DNA of 64,000 nt from Blepharisma stoltei (taxonomy: Eukaryota > Ciliophora > Heterotrichea > Heterotrichida > Blepharismidae), in the NCBI GenBank assembly GCA_914767885.1, contig CAJZBQ010000050.1, positions 496,001 through 560,000 on the forward strand, read 5' to 3'. Under the pieces are notes generated by a model that worked only from the letters and a program-made list of their open reading frames with translations, was not told the origin of the DNA and made no database searches. Positions 34,639 through 46,152 of the stretch are shown here, piece after piece. A program made the translations under genes and the position numbers. The first letter of the stretch is position 1. Each line of letters begins with the position of its first letter.

Positions 34639-37600
34639 TTAATTACTTATGGCTTCATATTGGGAAATTTCATTTGGAATGCAAAGATATATGATATTAA
34701 TAAACAAAAAAATTTGTATTGTTAGAATAATAATTAAAATTTCACAAGAAGCTATATCATAATTAGCATATAAATAAAATGCGACTCCGCTGGCTGCTAT
34801 TTTCCGGATCTATTCAAAGTTTTGGGCAATATCGCGGTATATAGCCAAAACGAACAGGAAATAAATCTATGGGTATAGCCAAAAGACGCCCTGGATATAC
34901 TGAGCATCCTTAGTTATGAAGTTAACAAGGAGATACTAATCTTTTAATAATCCTAATCCTTTCCCATAATTAGCATATTTTTTTGTAAAAGTAATTAGCA
35001 CTGTTAAATAATTAAATTATGGCGAAACTCTCCCAATAGAAATTCCATCTCGATAATATTTTAGTTATGAGGGTTTGGGTTTTCCCTGGTTAAATTATCC
35101 CAGCTATGTCAGGGAAGCAAAGGCTGAGAGTTTTTCCTACTGAATCCTGACCTTAGGGAATGGTGTTTTCCAGAAAGGGCACCCCTTAGCCTAGGCGTTG
35201 GAAACTGGGACCTTTAGGGTATCGATCTCAATCAAGTAAATGGACTGAGCTCAAAGAATAGTCTTTTAAGCATAAACTTCAAGATTGGAGTCCTCACTTG
35301 AGATCAAAGCCGGAGGTGCCACACCTTTTGCGGGCTCTGAGGAAAATGGCGAAAAATTCACCCCAAAGCGATGTTGGGGGTAGCTGTGGCCGAGCAGCCT
35401 GGTAGTAGACGCTAAACGGGCTATAGATAATATAAAAAATTAACACTGTTTCTATATTTTCAATAATACCAGAATGAATATCAAGAAGTGCTATTAGATT
35501 TGCGATTCAGTACGCCAATGAGCTATTTCCAAATAACTTTCTCATATTTATGATATCCGGGCGACGTTTTAAAGCTGACAAAGGTGTTATGATTTCATTG
35601 ATCAGTGAGTCTATATCAAACTTAATCATTCCTTTCAAGTCATAAAAGCCCCGCAAAAAATTGATAGACTTTCAAGCCAAGGTTTTGTATTTCAAGTTCT
35701 TATACAAGAGGCATTTTTGCGGACAAGTTACCATTGAGCTATCTTTAAATGTGAAAAACAGCTTATTGTGGCTTGGCTCCAGATACTCAAATTCTGAGTA
35801 ATCTACATAGACGAGAGATAATTCGGCATCAGAATTATCTATCAATTCATTTATTTCAATCAAAAAATTTATAAGTGATCATGATGAACTTTCTCTAAAA
35901 ACACCGTCTTCGTAGCTATCATTTGAAAATAATTCAACATTATAGAGTCCATGAAAAACTGAAATTCTCAATGCTCTCATGATTAAAGGATAGATGTTTT
36001 TAGGAAGACTCTGATAGTCCATCGTCACTTTTATGAGAATTTTTTGATATCGTTTATCAATATATGATAAAAATTGTTTAAAGCCTGAATCTAGCTGATC
36101 GACGTTTATATTTATATTAACTTTTTCTATTTCCTTTATAATAACTTCTCTCCCTCTTTTTGCATAATAAATATCATTATAAGCATCGAGTGTATTTTCA
36201 AAGCTAGCTGGGACTTCTTCATTTAATAAGGTTAAACTAAGCTCACTAAATAGCTTATTTGTCTCGTTTCTGAGATTTAAAATTTCCAAGGAAAGCTTTA
36301 AGGAGATTGGGATGTTATACCATTTACATGCAATTATTCTTTCAGGAATAATGTCAATATTATGATGAAATTCACTTAAAAATATTTTTCTTATTAGTTT
36401 TCTTTGTCCAAATTCTAAGAGAAGAGGAATTATTTTTTCACCAGAGATATTCGTTTTGAGTTTGCTTAAAAGCTTTTCTATGTCTAATATATCAATTGAA
36501 TTTCAATGATTTAAAAATGTTAAAGCCCATATATCAAGCCCTGAGTAATTGTTGCTTATTTACTTAAATTATATCATGTTTAACTCCCCTACGGGGTAGG
36601 CGTTCCCAGGCTCACCACCACTCTTCCACGCGTTGGCCCACAGGCCTCTGGGTTCGATCTGCTTTGTTTTACCAGAGCTCACTTCCGAGCGATGTCACTG
36701 ACTTTGACGGCTCATGACTGAGCTACTTCGCTTGAGAGCGTGAGCTGCTTGCTCAATAAATCCAAAAAATGGATTTTTCTGGCTGACTCTCGGCAAAAAG
36801 GGAGACCTGGGACGTACGCCCAGTTTCATGCTAGGAAGTTGCTCGAATGGTTCAGAGGACTTTGCTGAGCTTTCCCTTTTCAAACCACCATGCCTTCCTT
36901 TCCCACGAGGTAAAATCCATCCCAGTGGTTGAGCATGGGCCAGACTCTGCCCTGCAGAATCGCTTACCTAGCATTGTTGTTGATTTCCATAATGGCAAAA
37001 ACCTTGCCGAATATAATTAAAATATGTGCTCGAAACTGCATGGCCGGAGGCCATGCCCAGGCTGAGAGCCATATTTTAATTCTGAGTAATTGTTGGAAAA
37101 GATTGATTCAAATGCTTCTATTGTAAATGAATCTGGATGAGTTACTAAAAGAAGTTCTACTGTATATTTAGAAAGCGTAAGAAGAGCAAGATGCGCTATT
37201 TCTCTAATTTGGCTAATATTTAACGCAAAGTTTTGGTCATCTTTATATAGCTCCTCTAATCTATTGAAATCTTTTTCATAATTTTGACAAGATTGCTCAT
37301 ACTTTTCTTTTAATAGCAAATTATACCTAATTATAAAAAATAAAAAATGCCTGCTGTAGCAGTTCTTCTATTTTATATAATAAATAGGATAATTGCTATC
37401 AGCATAAATGCTTTTATTTATTCTATTTACTTATACTTATTCCAAAAATTTCAAGAAGTTCAATAGTAATTTCATCTCTTCCTAGCTCAGCTGAAAATTT
37501 TAAGCATTCATAAGGAGGAATAAACTTACACGCTTTTAGAATCCTGACACCATATAGATTATTCAATACTACAGATCCCTTATACATTTCATCAACTATC

Positions 37601-40600
37601 TTTCCATTTTGTTGTGTCTTATTTTCAAAATTATATATTATGTTATGGATGTTCATACTACTATTCCCTAAACTCAGAATTTTTATAAGTAGTTCATTAT
37701 TGCCTGTCCAAATCGCGCTAACTATTTCTAATAAATACAACCTATTTCCCTTTTATATATTTAAACAAATGGCATATATTGATAAAATTACTGTTAAGCA
37801 TAGTAAGTAATCTCAAAAGCCAATTCGGAATAGCTTGCCGATCAATATTAAAGTATTTTCTAAATTCGCTTGGATATTTATATCTTTTGCTGATTTTTAC
37901 ATAATCATTAGAGTTTTTAATAATTTTGTGGTATATAGAACCAAACTGGTTTAGCCTTGCGAGATCTGAAGCGGTAACTAGAAACTCATCCTTTATTTCA
38001 CTTTTAATAAACTTCAAAGGTGCTTGCATATATATATTACTTCCATAGCAAAGCAAAAGATCAACAAGCTTTTCATTTCTATTTTCTGCAGCCCAATGCA
38101 GTGCTGAAGGATAAGCTGCCACTTGGCAATCATTTCATGTATCAATTCTTAATACATAAAATGGCGACACCTTAGACGCACCTAAACTCTATGCAATTTT
38201 TTCTACTTTATGGCCAAGACGAACTGGGCTAAGTTTGACTTAGTTCTTATGGTTAGAAATTAGAATCAATGTCATCCTCTCTTAGAAATCATGAGCTATT
38301 GGTCCGGACCACAGAAATTAGTTTTTCTTATAGCTTTTGAGGGAAGAGACTTAGACACCCTCTATATTTCAGGGTTCCCTTCTTTGGATTAAGTTACTTT
38401 CCATTCATCCAATACAGTACAGCAGAAGTCCCAAGAGGATTGCTCTCGAACCATGTGATACTTTGAGGTATCCATAGCAATATGAATTGAAGAAATAGCA
38501 AGATTGGTAAAGCTTGCCAATGAAGTCATTTCAATCGTTCAAGCATTTGAAGAGATGTCTCAGATACAATGAATCCGCCAGAGGATGCTTGGTGACAGCA
38601 TAATCAATATGTGGTAGCCCACCTGCTAGTTAAGATTAAGATGTATCAATTTCCCATATTCTCAATTTTTCATCATCCCCAGTATTATAATCTTCATATC
38701 TAGGTAAAAGCTCCCAAGATGGAATAGCAACAGATAGATTTGGATTAATTTCCATACTCAATAGTCTTTTTACATCTGCTATATAACCATTTCTAGCGCA
38801 CTCTGATAAAATTCCTCCAAATATTATAGAAGTTACACCCAAGTCATATATTTTACTGTACATGAGTACAGCTACCGTTAAAAGTTCAAAATGTAAACAG
38901 ATATAGAGCACATGTAGGATCTTTATTTTATTTATAGGTGTAGGATCAATATTTTTAGCTAATAAATTCTCCACAATGAAAATTAAAAATTCATGATGAA
39001 TCTTTTTGTCTTTTCGCTTATATTGTGAATGCCTCGTTATCATAATATTTGATGATGTTCCATAGAACGAATTAAAGTTTGGAGAAAATTGATAAATAAA
39101 CCCATTTATTGCAGCAATAAAAATATTTACTGAATTTTCTATAATTTGGCTTGGATGTGCTTTTATATAAGAAATTACTGTTTTGCTGCCATAAAAAGCA
39201 CCAATTATCAATGCATCAAGATTTGGCTCAATATAATTGTATAGTAAATTTTTTAATGTTTTTGAAAGATTTTTCTTGAGACCTTCTACATGCTGGATGA
39301 GGATTTTGTAAGGAATTTTTTTTGCTTCTTGAATTTGAGATGGTAAGAAGTTAGGCAATGGCATTCTTAAATATTCAGGTTTGAAAGAAACCCCAAGTAA
39401 TGCATAAAAAGCTGCAGTCTGGTATATACACTTTTCATTGCTGCTTAAAGCTTCAATATACTTCTCAATTTGAAGCTTGTTCTCTCTAAGAACCGCTTTG
39501 GAATCAACCTTCATGAAATCTTCAAGAGAGCTAAAAATCATTTGGTAATTACCTTTAAACGCAGCTATATTTAGAGTCGTTGGTGTTATCTCTTTTCTTT
39601 CTAGTGCATTATAAATTCTTACTGAAGATTTTATACTAAAAATATTTTTATTCAAAATCAGCATTTTAGCGATCTTTGCTTTTTTTCAATTATAGGGTCA
39701 TATAAAATTTCATCAATTTTTACTGTTCATATGCTGTTTCATAATTTGTTCTTTTCTTAACTCAATAAATTTCTTTAAGTACTTTTTTTGGTTACCCTTA
39801 ATAATATTTCATATAGTCGTTCTTCAGTAGCTTGAATTTTTAATATTGACTAAAAGATAAGAAAATGCATCCCACCAAAGTCTTTTGCTTGCTATATATA
39901 AACAATTTTGAAGTAAATCTGAATCAAGCTCATTAAGATTGAGATGTTTTATAAGTGTAATCGCTGTATCTTCGTAAATGTTGTGCAGAAGACATTCTTT
40001 TATAGGATGTTGCCTATATATTTTTTCTTTTGGAAAAGATTTCTTTATCTTTAAATTCCAATCCACCTGTGCATCAAAATAATCATTAGGATGAAAGCCT
40101 TTTTCAATCAGAAATTCGACGGTATTTGCATTCATAGTGGTAGAGGCAGAAAGTAAAACGCCATTATATATTCGAGATTCTAAAAATTTTGGCCGGGATC
40201 TATCGATTAATCCATTTTCAATGGAATAATTTACTAATATTTTAATAATTGCTTGCCTATTTAATATATAAATTTATATAAATCTCATAAATATTGTAAA
40301 ACATATATTTCCTTTATATTTTGTATAATAATGCAGATTTATTTAAAATTGTATAATTCTTCCCCATCATATTTTCATATATCAATTTTAACTGGATGCC
40401 TATGATTAAACCCAAACAAAGAAACCTTATTTATTGCGCTAGCAAGAATGTTTGAAGGCATGCTAGGCATTTGTTTTAATAATAAACTCACAATATTAAC
40501 CTGTGCATATTTGCATGCTTTCAATAATGGATTTGATTTTTCTTCAGCTCAATTAACTCTTGGGGATTGTTTTTCGAAGATTTTTTGAATTAACGGTAAA

Positions 40601-43600
40601 TAAATTTCATCATCACATAATAAATGAACAAATGGGAGGCTTTTTCGGGTGCATTTTTCTATTCTTCTCAAAATATGAAGAATTTTCATAGGCCCTTGTA
40701 AGCTGAATTTTTCGATAAGAAAATTGTTAAAATCTATGTTTCACCCTAAGCGGTTTATAATATTTTATTTATATAATATTTGAATTATGGCAGTTAAAGC
40801 ATTATTTGATAAGAAAATAAGGAATTTGGCTTATCTTTAAGAGTGCTTATTTTATAAAATGGAGTAAATCTAGATATTTCAGTAAAATAGTCAAAATGTT
40901 TTCATCAGAAAGAAATCTCTCATTTAAATATAAATCAAAAGGGGTTTTAATAATAAGTTCAAGCATCTTTTCTAGAATGTTCACTAAATTATGCTTAAGT
41001 ATAAATTGAAGTCAGCTTTCATATATATCTTGACTTTTAAGATATTCTCTTGAGATTAAATTGTTATAAGAAATTTCAAAAATGTAAGAAAAGAGCTCCA
41101 TATTGTCAAGGTAAATTGCCAAATTAATAGCTCCATAAAAATCAAAATTAGGGAGATTTGGGGCATTAATTTCACAAATATTGCAAACGATTACTCTGAT
41201 TATTTCGCAAAGTTTTTCCATGCGATTCCCCTTATTTTTCAAAAATTTATCTTTATATATATCATTAGGGTGTAAAAAAGTATAAACCTGCTGAAGCGGG
41301 AATTCCCCTTCTCATTGGATATTCATTTTCATCAATAACTCAGCGATTTCTTTGTTAGGACTAGGTGAAATAATTAAAGCAGCTATGCAGCGATTAGCGA
41401 AGCTTTTATTTTCAAGAAAATCTCATACATTAGAACTTTTCATTAAATCTCATAAATCATTACTGAAAATAAAGTTTACATTGATATTTATATCGAGATT
41501 TGTCGCTCTAATAATTATTTTTTCAAATGCTTTAAAGTTTCCATAATAAATTGATCTAAACAAGTAATTATAAATCAAAATTTTTTCAAATGAGTCTTTA
41601 CTAATAATCGGATCTAAATGATCTAGCAATAAGGCAATGGTGCCGTTTTTTACAAGTTTAGCAATAATATTTAGTTTTTTTTTGCTTTTAATTTTAATTG
41701 CTTTACTTAATCAATCTTCAATTTTATCCAGGGATCCAATGCAATTTGCTGCAGGCTCATTTATTGATAAAATGAAAGAATTAGCCAGCATTTCTGCTAT
41801 TTTTTGGTCTGTTGTTCTGGAAATATTAAAAAGCCAAGACTTTATGCCAGAATATCTAGACTCAGACTCATTATCATAATAAGCAAATGTTTTTTTCCCT
41901 TCCTCTCCATCCTTTTCTGCATAATAAAAATGCAATATTCCTCTGCTAATTGCAGATTTAATAATCCCTACATTATTAGATTTAATTGCGTCTTCTAAAA
42001 TCATTTGTCCTTTTCTCCCAAATGAATTTACTCGAAATCCTTTTTCTAATAAAAAATCAAAGATTTCTTCAGAATTTACTTCAATAGCTATCTCAAGTGG
42101 ATGAGTAGGAAATTTTCATCTCAAGTTCTTAAAAATTGAACTATTATCTATTCTATTTCTAAAAGGTAAAAGCTTACAATCCTTGTAAATTTGATTGAAA
42201 TCATCATCTTTATAAAAATACGGAGTTCAATCATTATCTCTGAAAAAATATGGCAAGCCATGCTTAGGAAACATATCAACAGATCCGTATAATTTTCTGT
42301 AAAAAGCAATAACCGTTTTAGTAAACCTGACGTCTTTTAATTTTATTGCAAGAGTAAGCGCACAATCTCCTGAAAAATCAACAATTTTTATAGAGGTTGC
42401 CCGATGATGGCGCTCAATGCGCCATCATCGGGCAACTCCGAAAAGGGCTCCACACGGGAAATGGGTTCCACATATGGAGCCCCTTTTTGACACGTGGAGA
42501 ATCCTCACTTCCACGCGCCAAAAAGGGCTCCACACGTGGAACCCATTTCCCGTGTGAAGCCCTTTCTGGTGTTGCCCAATGATGGCGCATTGAGCGCTAT
42601 TATCGGGCAACCACTATAGCATCAATTTGAGCTTTTCAGCATTATAAATATCGAATAAATCCATAATTTCTAATTTTTCTGAAATTTTGATATTTTGGTT
42701 TTTTATTAAAAAATGCAAAGGAGTTGAAGCCTCATAATCGCAAATAGAAAAAGAATTTTTGCGCTTTAAGAGAAGACTAATTCTTTGGTAAATATCTCTT
42801 TGACTAGAAGACAAAATATGCATTAAAATGCATCTGCCACTCGCATCAGTAAAATCTAAAGGAACATTGGAAATTTCAATATATTTTTCAAATAACTCAA
42901 TATCAGCATTTAATGCTATTTCAGCTAATAAGCTATGCTTTATTTCCTTCATAATTTCTATATTCTCATCTAGCATATCTAAAAACCAATTTCTTGTATC
43001 AATTAAAAGTTCCATTTTACCTTTTAGAGCATTATTCCATATCAAGCCTTGAAATTCTTTATAAAATGTTTTCCATATATCTTTTAAACTAACACCAAAT
43101 TTATTTTTTATCGAAAAATCGGTTTTCCCGCCATATTTCATCATAATTTTTTGTATATCTATAATTTTGGGATATCGGAAGCAGGAGTGCCATATTGTTC
43201 GGCCACTGTCATCAGTAATGCTAATGATATTTTGATTCCTCTGCAAAACATTGTCTAAAATTTCATAAAAGCCTTTTTCTGCTAAAAAATGGGCTGGTGT
43301 TTTCCCAGAAAGGTCTTGCTGAGTGATCAGCACGGAATTAAATTTAGGTAATAGTTGAGGCACTGATTCTCTCCGCGAATTTTAAGATGTCTTTTTTTCC
43401 CCTTAATTTTGATGGATTAAATTGTTTTAAAAAATATAGAAATTACCTTTAAAGGATTAATTTAGTATTTAAATATTTCAGATTTCAAAAACTTTAAAAC
43501 AAAAATGTAATTAATTAAATTAAGTTAGGGTGCAAAATATCTAAAATGAAAATTTAATTAAATCACCATTAGTTTTATTATTAATAATTATTTCTAAAAA

Positions 43601-43832
43601 ATATTTATATAAGATATCTTACTTGCTTGCTGATAATTTAATTTTTTTAAATTAGGATTTTTAACTATTGTAGATATGGGATTAAGGAGGCTCTATTAGC
43701 AATAGCAAGATGATGAAACAAATTTAGATGTAAATTGTCTTGAAATTGGAGATCATCAGCATTCATCAGGCAAAAAGACTGAACTTCTTCATTACTTGCA
43801 TCTGAGTATAATAGATCTAAAGCTTTTTCCAT
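34639..43832 (-). CDS. Large ankyrin-repeat-like protein, split by eight inserts
   Basis: In the germline this looks like a dozen unrelated fragments. Removing four TA-bounded IESs and four SINE-like elements, and correcting one base, gives a single frame of ~2,230 aa from ATG at 43832 (MEKALDLLYSDASNEE) to TAA at 34639. Ankyrin-type helices are clear (SGKTPAHFLAEKGFYEIL; ALHWAAENRNEKLVDLLL; PLHFLIKNQNIKISEKL), and the whole length is helix-turn-helix in character. TGA is Trp at many sites. The one unexplained break is near 37750, where the frame needs one A fewer in an AAAAGGGAAA stretch. No catalytic domain is seen. Ankyrin arrays mediate protein binding, so the partner is unknown. Fragment joins were judged by frame and repeat continuity. 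Confidence 0.75.
34771..34964 (+). mobile_element. SINE-like element in the ankyrin gene (1)
   Basis: 194 bp flanked by a perfect 13-14 bp duplication CATAATTAGCATA (34758-34770 and 34965-34977). Starts AAATAAAATGCGACTCC, ends TAATAATCCTAATCC. Excision keeps the frame (KKYANYDIASCEIL). Confidence 0.85.
35006..35443 (+). mobile_element. SINE-like element in the ankyrin gene (2)
   Basis: 438 bp flanked by CACTGTT (34999-35005 and 35444-35450), extendable to 12 bases with one mismatch. It starts AATTAAATTATGGCG. The 3' part holds GTAGCTGTGGCCGAGCAGCC, reminiscent of a tRNA A-box but without a full tRNA. Excision keeps the frame (IENIETVLITFTKK). Confidence 0.8.
36555..37081 (-). mobile_element. 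SINE-like element in the ankyrin gene (3)
   Basis: 527 bp, GC-rich, flanked by a perfect 14 bp duplication CTGAGTAATTGTTG (36541-36554 and 37082-37095). The 5' end is at the right (minus strand GAATTAAAATATGGCTC). Excision keeps the frame (ESIFSNNYSGLDIWAL). Confidence 0.87.
37326..37425. other. Small TA-bounded IES (100 bp) in the ankyrin gene
   Basis: Removing 37326-37425, between TA at 37324-37325 and TA at 37424-37425, joins FGISISK to YNLLLKEKYEQ in frame. The insert has stops in all useful frames and no MITE ends. Confidence 0.7.
38148..38640 (+). mobile_element. SINE-like element in the ankyrin gene (4)
   Basis: 493 bp flanked by a perfect 11 bp duplication ATGTATCAATT (38137-38147 and 38641-38651). 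It starts ACATAAAATGGCGACACC and has a TTAAGATTAAG tail. Excision gives RIWEIDTWNDCQVAAYP in frame, with TGA as Trp at the junction. Confidence 0.87.
40264..40355. other. Small TA-bounded IES (92 bp) in the ankyrin gene
   Basis: TA at 40262-40263 and 40354-40355. Excision joins YDGEEL to NRQAIIKILVN in frame. Both exon ends read TTA at the junction. Confidence 0.68.
40758..40854. other. Small TA-bounded IES (97 bp) in the ankyrin gene
   Basis: TA at 40756-40757 and 40853-40854. Excision joins LKYLDLLHF to INRLGWNIDF in frame. The insert is AT-rich and unique in the window. Confidence 0.68.
42391..42618. mobile_element. Foldback (palindromic) IES in the ankyrin gene
   Basis: 228 bp, with TATAG.GGTTGCCCGATGAT at both ends in inverted orientation. 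The left end also contains an immediate ~45 bp palindrome (GATGATGGCGC...GCGCCATCATC). The interior holds a second set of inverted blocks (AAAGGGCTCCACACG) around a GC-rich centre. Removing it down to one TA joins AEKLKLM to LKIVDFSGDC in frame. The GC-rich sequence contrasts with all flanking DNA. Open frames on both strands inside it merely mirror the palindrome. Confidence 0.85.
43354..43672. other. TA-bounded IES (319 bp) near the 5' end of the ankyrin gene
   Basis: Separates the first 53 codons from the rest. Removing 43354-43672, between TA at 43352-43353 and TA at 43671-43672, joins NRASLIPYL to LPKFNSVLITQ in frame. It is AT-rich, with no MITE ends or retroelement. Confidence 0.72.
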
Positions 43833-43972
43833 TTATATCTAATCTGGCCTATTAAAAAAATTATCAATTACCTCAAAATATAAATCTTATAATTTTTTAT
43901 AATGTGCCAAATTAAATATATGCACTTTTAGCATTTAGTCACCATTTACTTCTCTAAAACTATATATAATTT

Positions 43973-44516
43973 ATGGGTCACGAGGACTTACTTCCGAAAT
44001 CTTTTAACTCCAAAATCGTTTGAAAGCTCAAACTCAACGCTACTATCGGTTCCTTGGTGTTCTTGATTCAAATCAAGAAAAAATCACCGCAGCATTAGGC
44101 AGAAGGGATAAAAAGACCTTTAAAATTTCCAATATGGCCGCTAGTCTTCCATTAGGTGGCTTAGTAGGCTCTTTATATGCAGAGTCTTTAGCAAATAAAG
44201 TAGGTTTCATAAGCTCTGATGATTACTAGCTTCATAAACATCTGTGAAAGCCTTCTTTTTCCTAATCCCATACACAGATCCATTTGATATTGGAAGACTT
44301 GTGACAGGACACACTTCTGGATCTTTTAGCACTTTATGTCCTTTGTATATAGGAGAAATTTCTCCTCCTGAGGTAATGGGAACTATAGGGAGTTTGATAG
44401 CTCTGATTATAGCTTTAGGTGCCTTGGTAGCATTTATCTTGGCACTTCCCCTTCCGACTGGAGAATATAACTTAGGATGTTTACGTTCGTTTTCCAATCT
44501 TTTAACGCATTATTAA
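43973..44516 (+). pseudogene. MFS sugar-transporter fragment, frameshifted
   Basis: Pieces of an MFS sugar/hexose transporter N-terminal half in different frames: an ATG-led start with NATIGSLVF (about 44040), then LGVLDSNQEKITAALG and KISNMAASLPLGGLVGSLY (TM2 region), then TDPFDIGRLVTG, PLYIGEISPPEVMGTIGSL (the conserved PxYxxEixP motif) and a hydrophobic segment LIALIIALGALVAFILAL. At least two frame changes and small deletions have occurred, and the gene stops after about 180 residues (full length ~450-500). I treat it as a germline pseudogene fragment. Unseen tiny IESs could explain some breaks, but a deletion after SLVF is evident. Confidence 0.7.
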
Positions 44517-44981
44517 TTCTGTTATTTATGCCTCTATGGTATTTACATTAAAATATATAAGAAAAAGCCTTAAGCAAAAGGCCTTAAAAATTTTAGCTTA
44601 ATGTATGTTTTAATTTTTTTTGAGCAACAGGCTTTAATTTTGATAAAAGCATTTCCTTTCATATTTGAGAGCTTTACATACTATAAATAACCTAGTTATA
44701 GTTTTTAAAAATATAAATTAAACTTGATTTTCGTTATTTGTGTGTGCTTCCCGGCCATATTTAACTTTTTATTTAATTTGTCTTATTAAATCAGTCCGTA
44801 AAGGTATCAATAAATTGGTATGGATAAAATAATTTAAGAGATAAGAAATTTAATGCTCTTGAAGCTTATTTTCAAGGCAATTTCACTTCTTTCTAAACAA
44901 AAATATAGATGAGATATACTTTTGGCGTTAAAAATATAATATATCGAATGAAACTTAGCTTAATTTTGAATTTCGATTATC
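44517..44981. other. Spacer before copy D
   Basis: AT-rich, no credible gene. The last ~120 bases resemble the 3' flank of g2-C (47420-47571; GAAATTTAATGCTCTTGAAG here vs GGAATTTAATATTAGTGAAG), so the duplication that made copy D included this flank. Confidence 0.55.
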
Positions 44982-46152
44982 TTAAATATTAATGTCTAAA
45001 GAATCAAACTTGCTATTGTGGGCAATCGCAAATATGATCTTCTCTTTCATGATTTCTGGAGATGTATAAGCTGGCAGCTCAAGTCTGAATATAACATTGT
45101 CGATAATAGGAATCAATGTATTCACAGCTCCAGATTTACTGTGCTTGGCTATTGTAAATTTATGAGGCCAATCCCACTCAATAAGCTTAGACCTTCTGGC
45201 AATATAGTCAATAAATTTGGCAAGCTCACTTTCTTTTAATGATTTTATTGCTCCCCAGAAGTTTTCTATATGCAGGTCTGTTCTTAAGCAATTCTCGTAA
45301 ACGGTGTTTTCTTCTAAGACTTCTAAATTGATTTCTTGATTAAGGCATATGAGTTCACGTAGTTGAGCAGCTGTGAATAGGTTCAATTTATCAATAGGAA
45401 TAACAGCAGCCATACCTTTCCTTATAGAACCGTAAGCTTTAGGATTTTCAAATAATTTGTGCTTCTCTAATAGATCGGCATAGTGGTCAACATTTTCAAA
45501 AGTAACGTCAATTTTGGCTCCATCTTCACAAAGGTCCACAATTTCTTCACCGTATTTTACTATAAACTTCTCAGAAATGTGCTGACCGTAGTTTTCCGAA
45601 GTAATTCCATAGGCTTCAAGGTTCCTTAATTTATGCAAAAACTTGTAGAGTGGCAAGTCAAAGTCTCTTAAATCTTCGGTTGTGAAAATTTTCCAAGAGT
45701 TCTGAATAGGTGCTTGTGAGCTGGGAGAGTGGATGTTGGATTTATCATTCAATTATCTCTTCCATTGCCTACATTAAGGACGTTATTTTGAGATGAAATC
45801 ATAAGAGGAAGTATCGGAGATTGAAGCTCTTTAGAAAGTTCTGTCAATAATTCATTATACTTGCCTGCATCATCTTGGATTCCTTCTGGCTTGTATGCAA
45901 ATTTGAACAATCTTGCAGGATGTCTAAGAGTTTTATTTGCTGCTGCTTCCAAGGCTCTGCTTATTTGACTAAACATTGAAGCAGTTGAGGAATGATCAAC
46001 TTCCCCTTTATCTTTTATTTCTTGTGCTTTAGCTTTATCAATAGTAATGTCAATTCTGCAGTCCGTTTTAGACATACCAAGATGGATTTCCAATCTTTCC
46101 TTCTTAAATCTTGATAATAAATAATACTTGGCCTTCTTAATAAATTTCATGA
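44982..46152 (-). pseudogene. g2 copy D, 3' fragment
   Basis: Matches the last ~60% of g2 (from LMKFIKKAKYYLL to DSLDINI and TAA). Its 5' side breaks off at 46152, where the integrase region begins. Relative to B and C it has a ~100 bp deletion after HLFRTLGKF that removes the SINE insertion site and shifts the frame, so the two remaining halves cannot be read together. It has no start and is almost certainly non-functional. Confidence 0.85.

Noticed and set aside
35370-35420. tRNA-like A-box (GTAGCTGTGGCCGAGCAGCC) in a SINE-like element
   Set aside because: No matching anticodon arm, T-arm or acceptor stem follows. At most a hint that some elements have tRNA-related pieces.
42397-42610. Two similar ~61-codon frames on opposite strands
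   Set aside because: They mirror each other because the foldback element is palindromic; neither looks like a protein.
44207-44497. Minus-strand open frame of ~96 codons
   Set aside because: It is the shadow of the sugar-transporter fragment, whose plus-strand reading has the conserved PxYxxEixP motif and a membrane segment.
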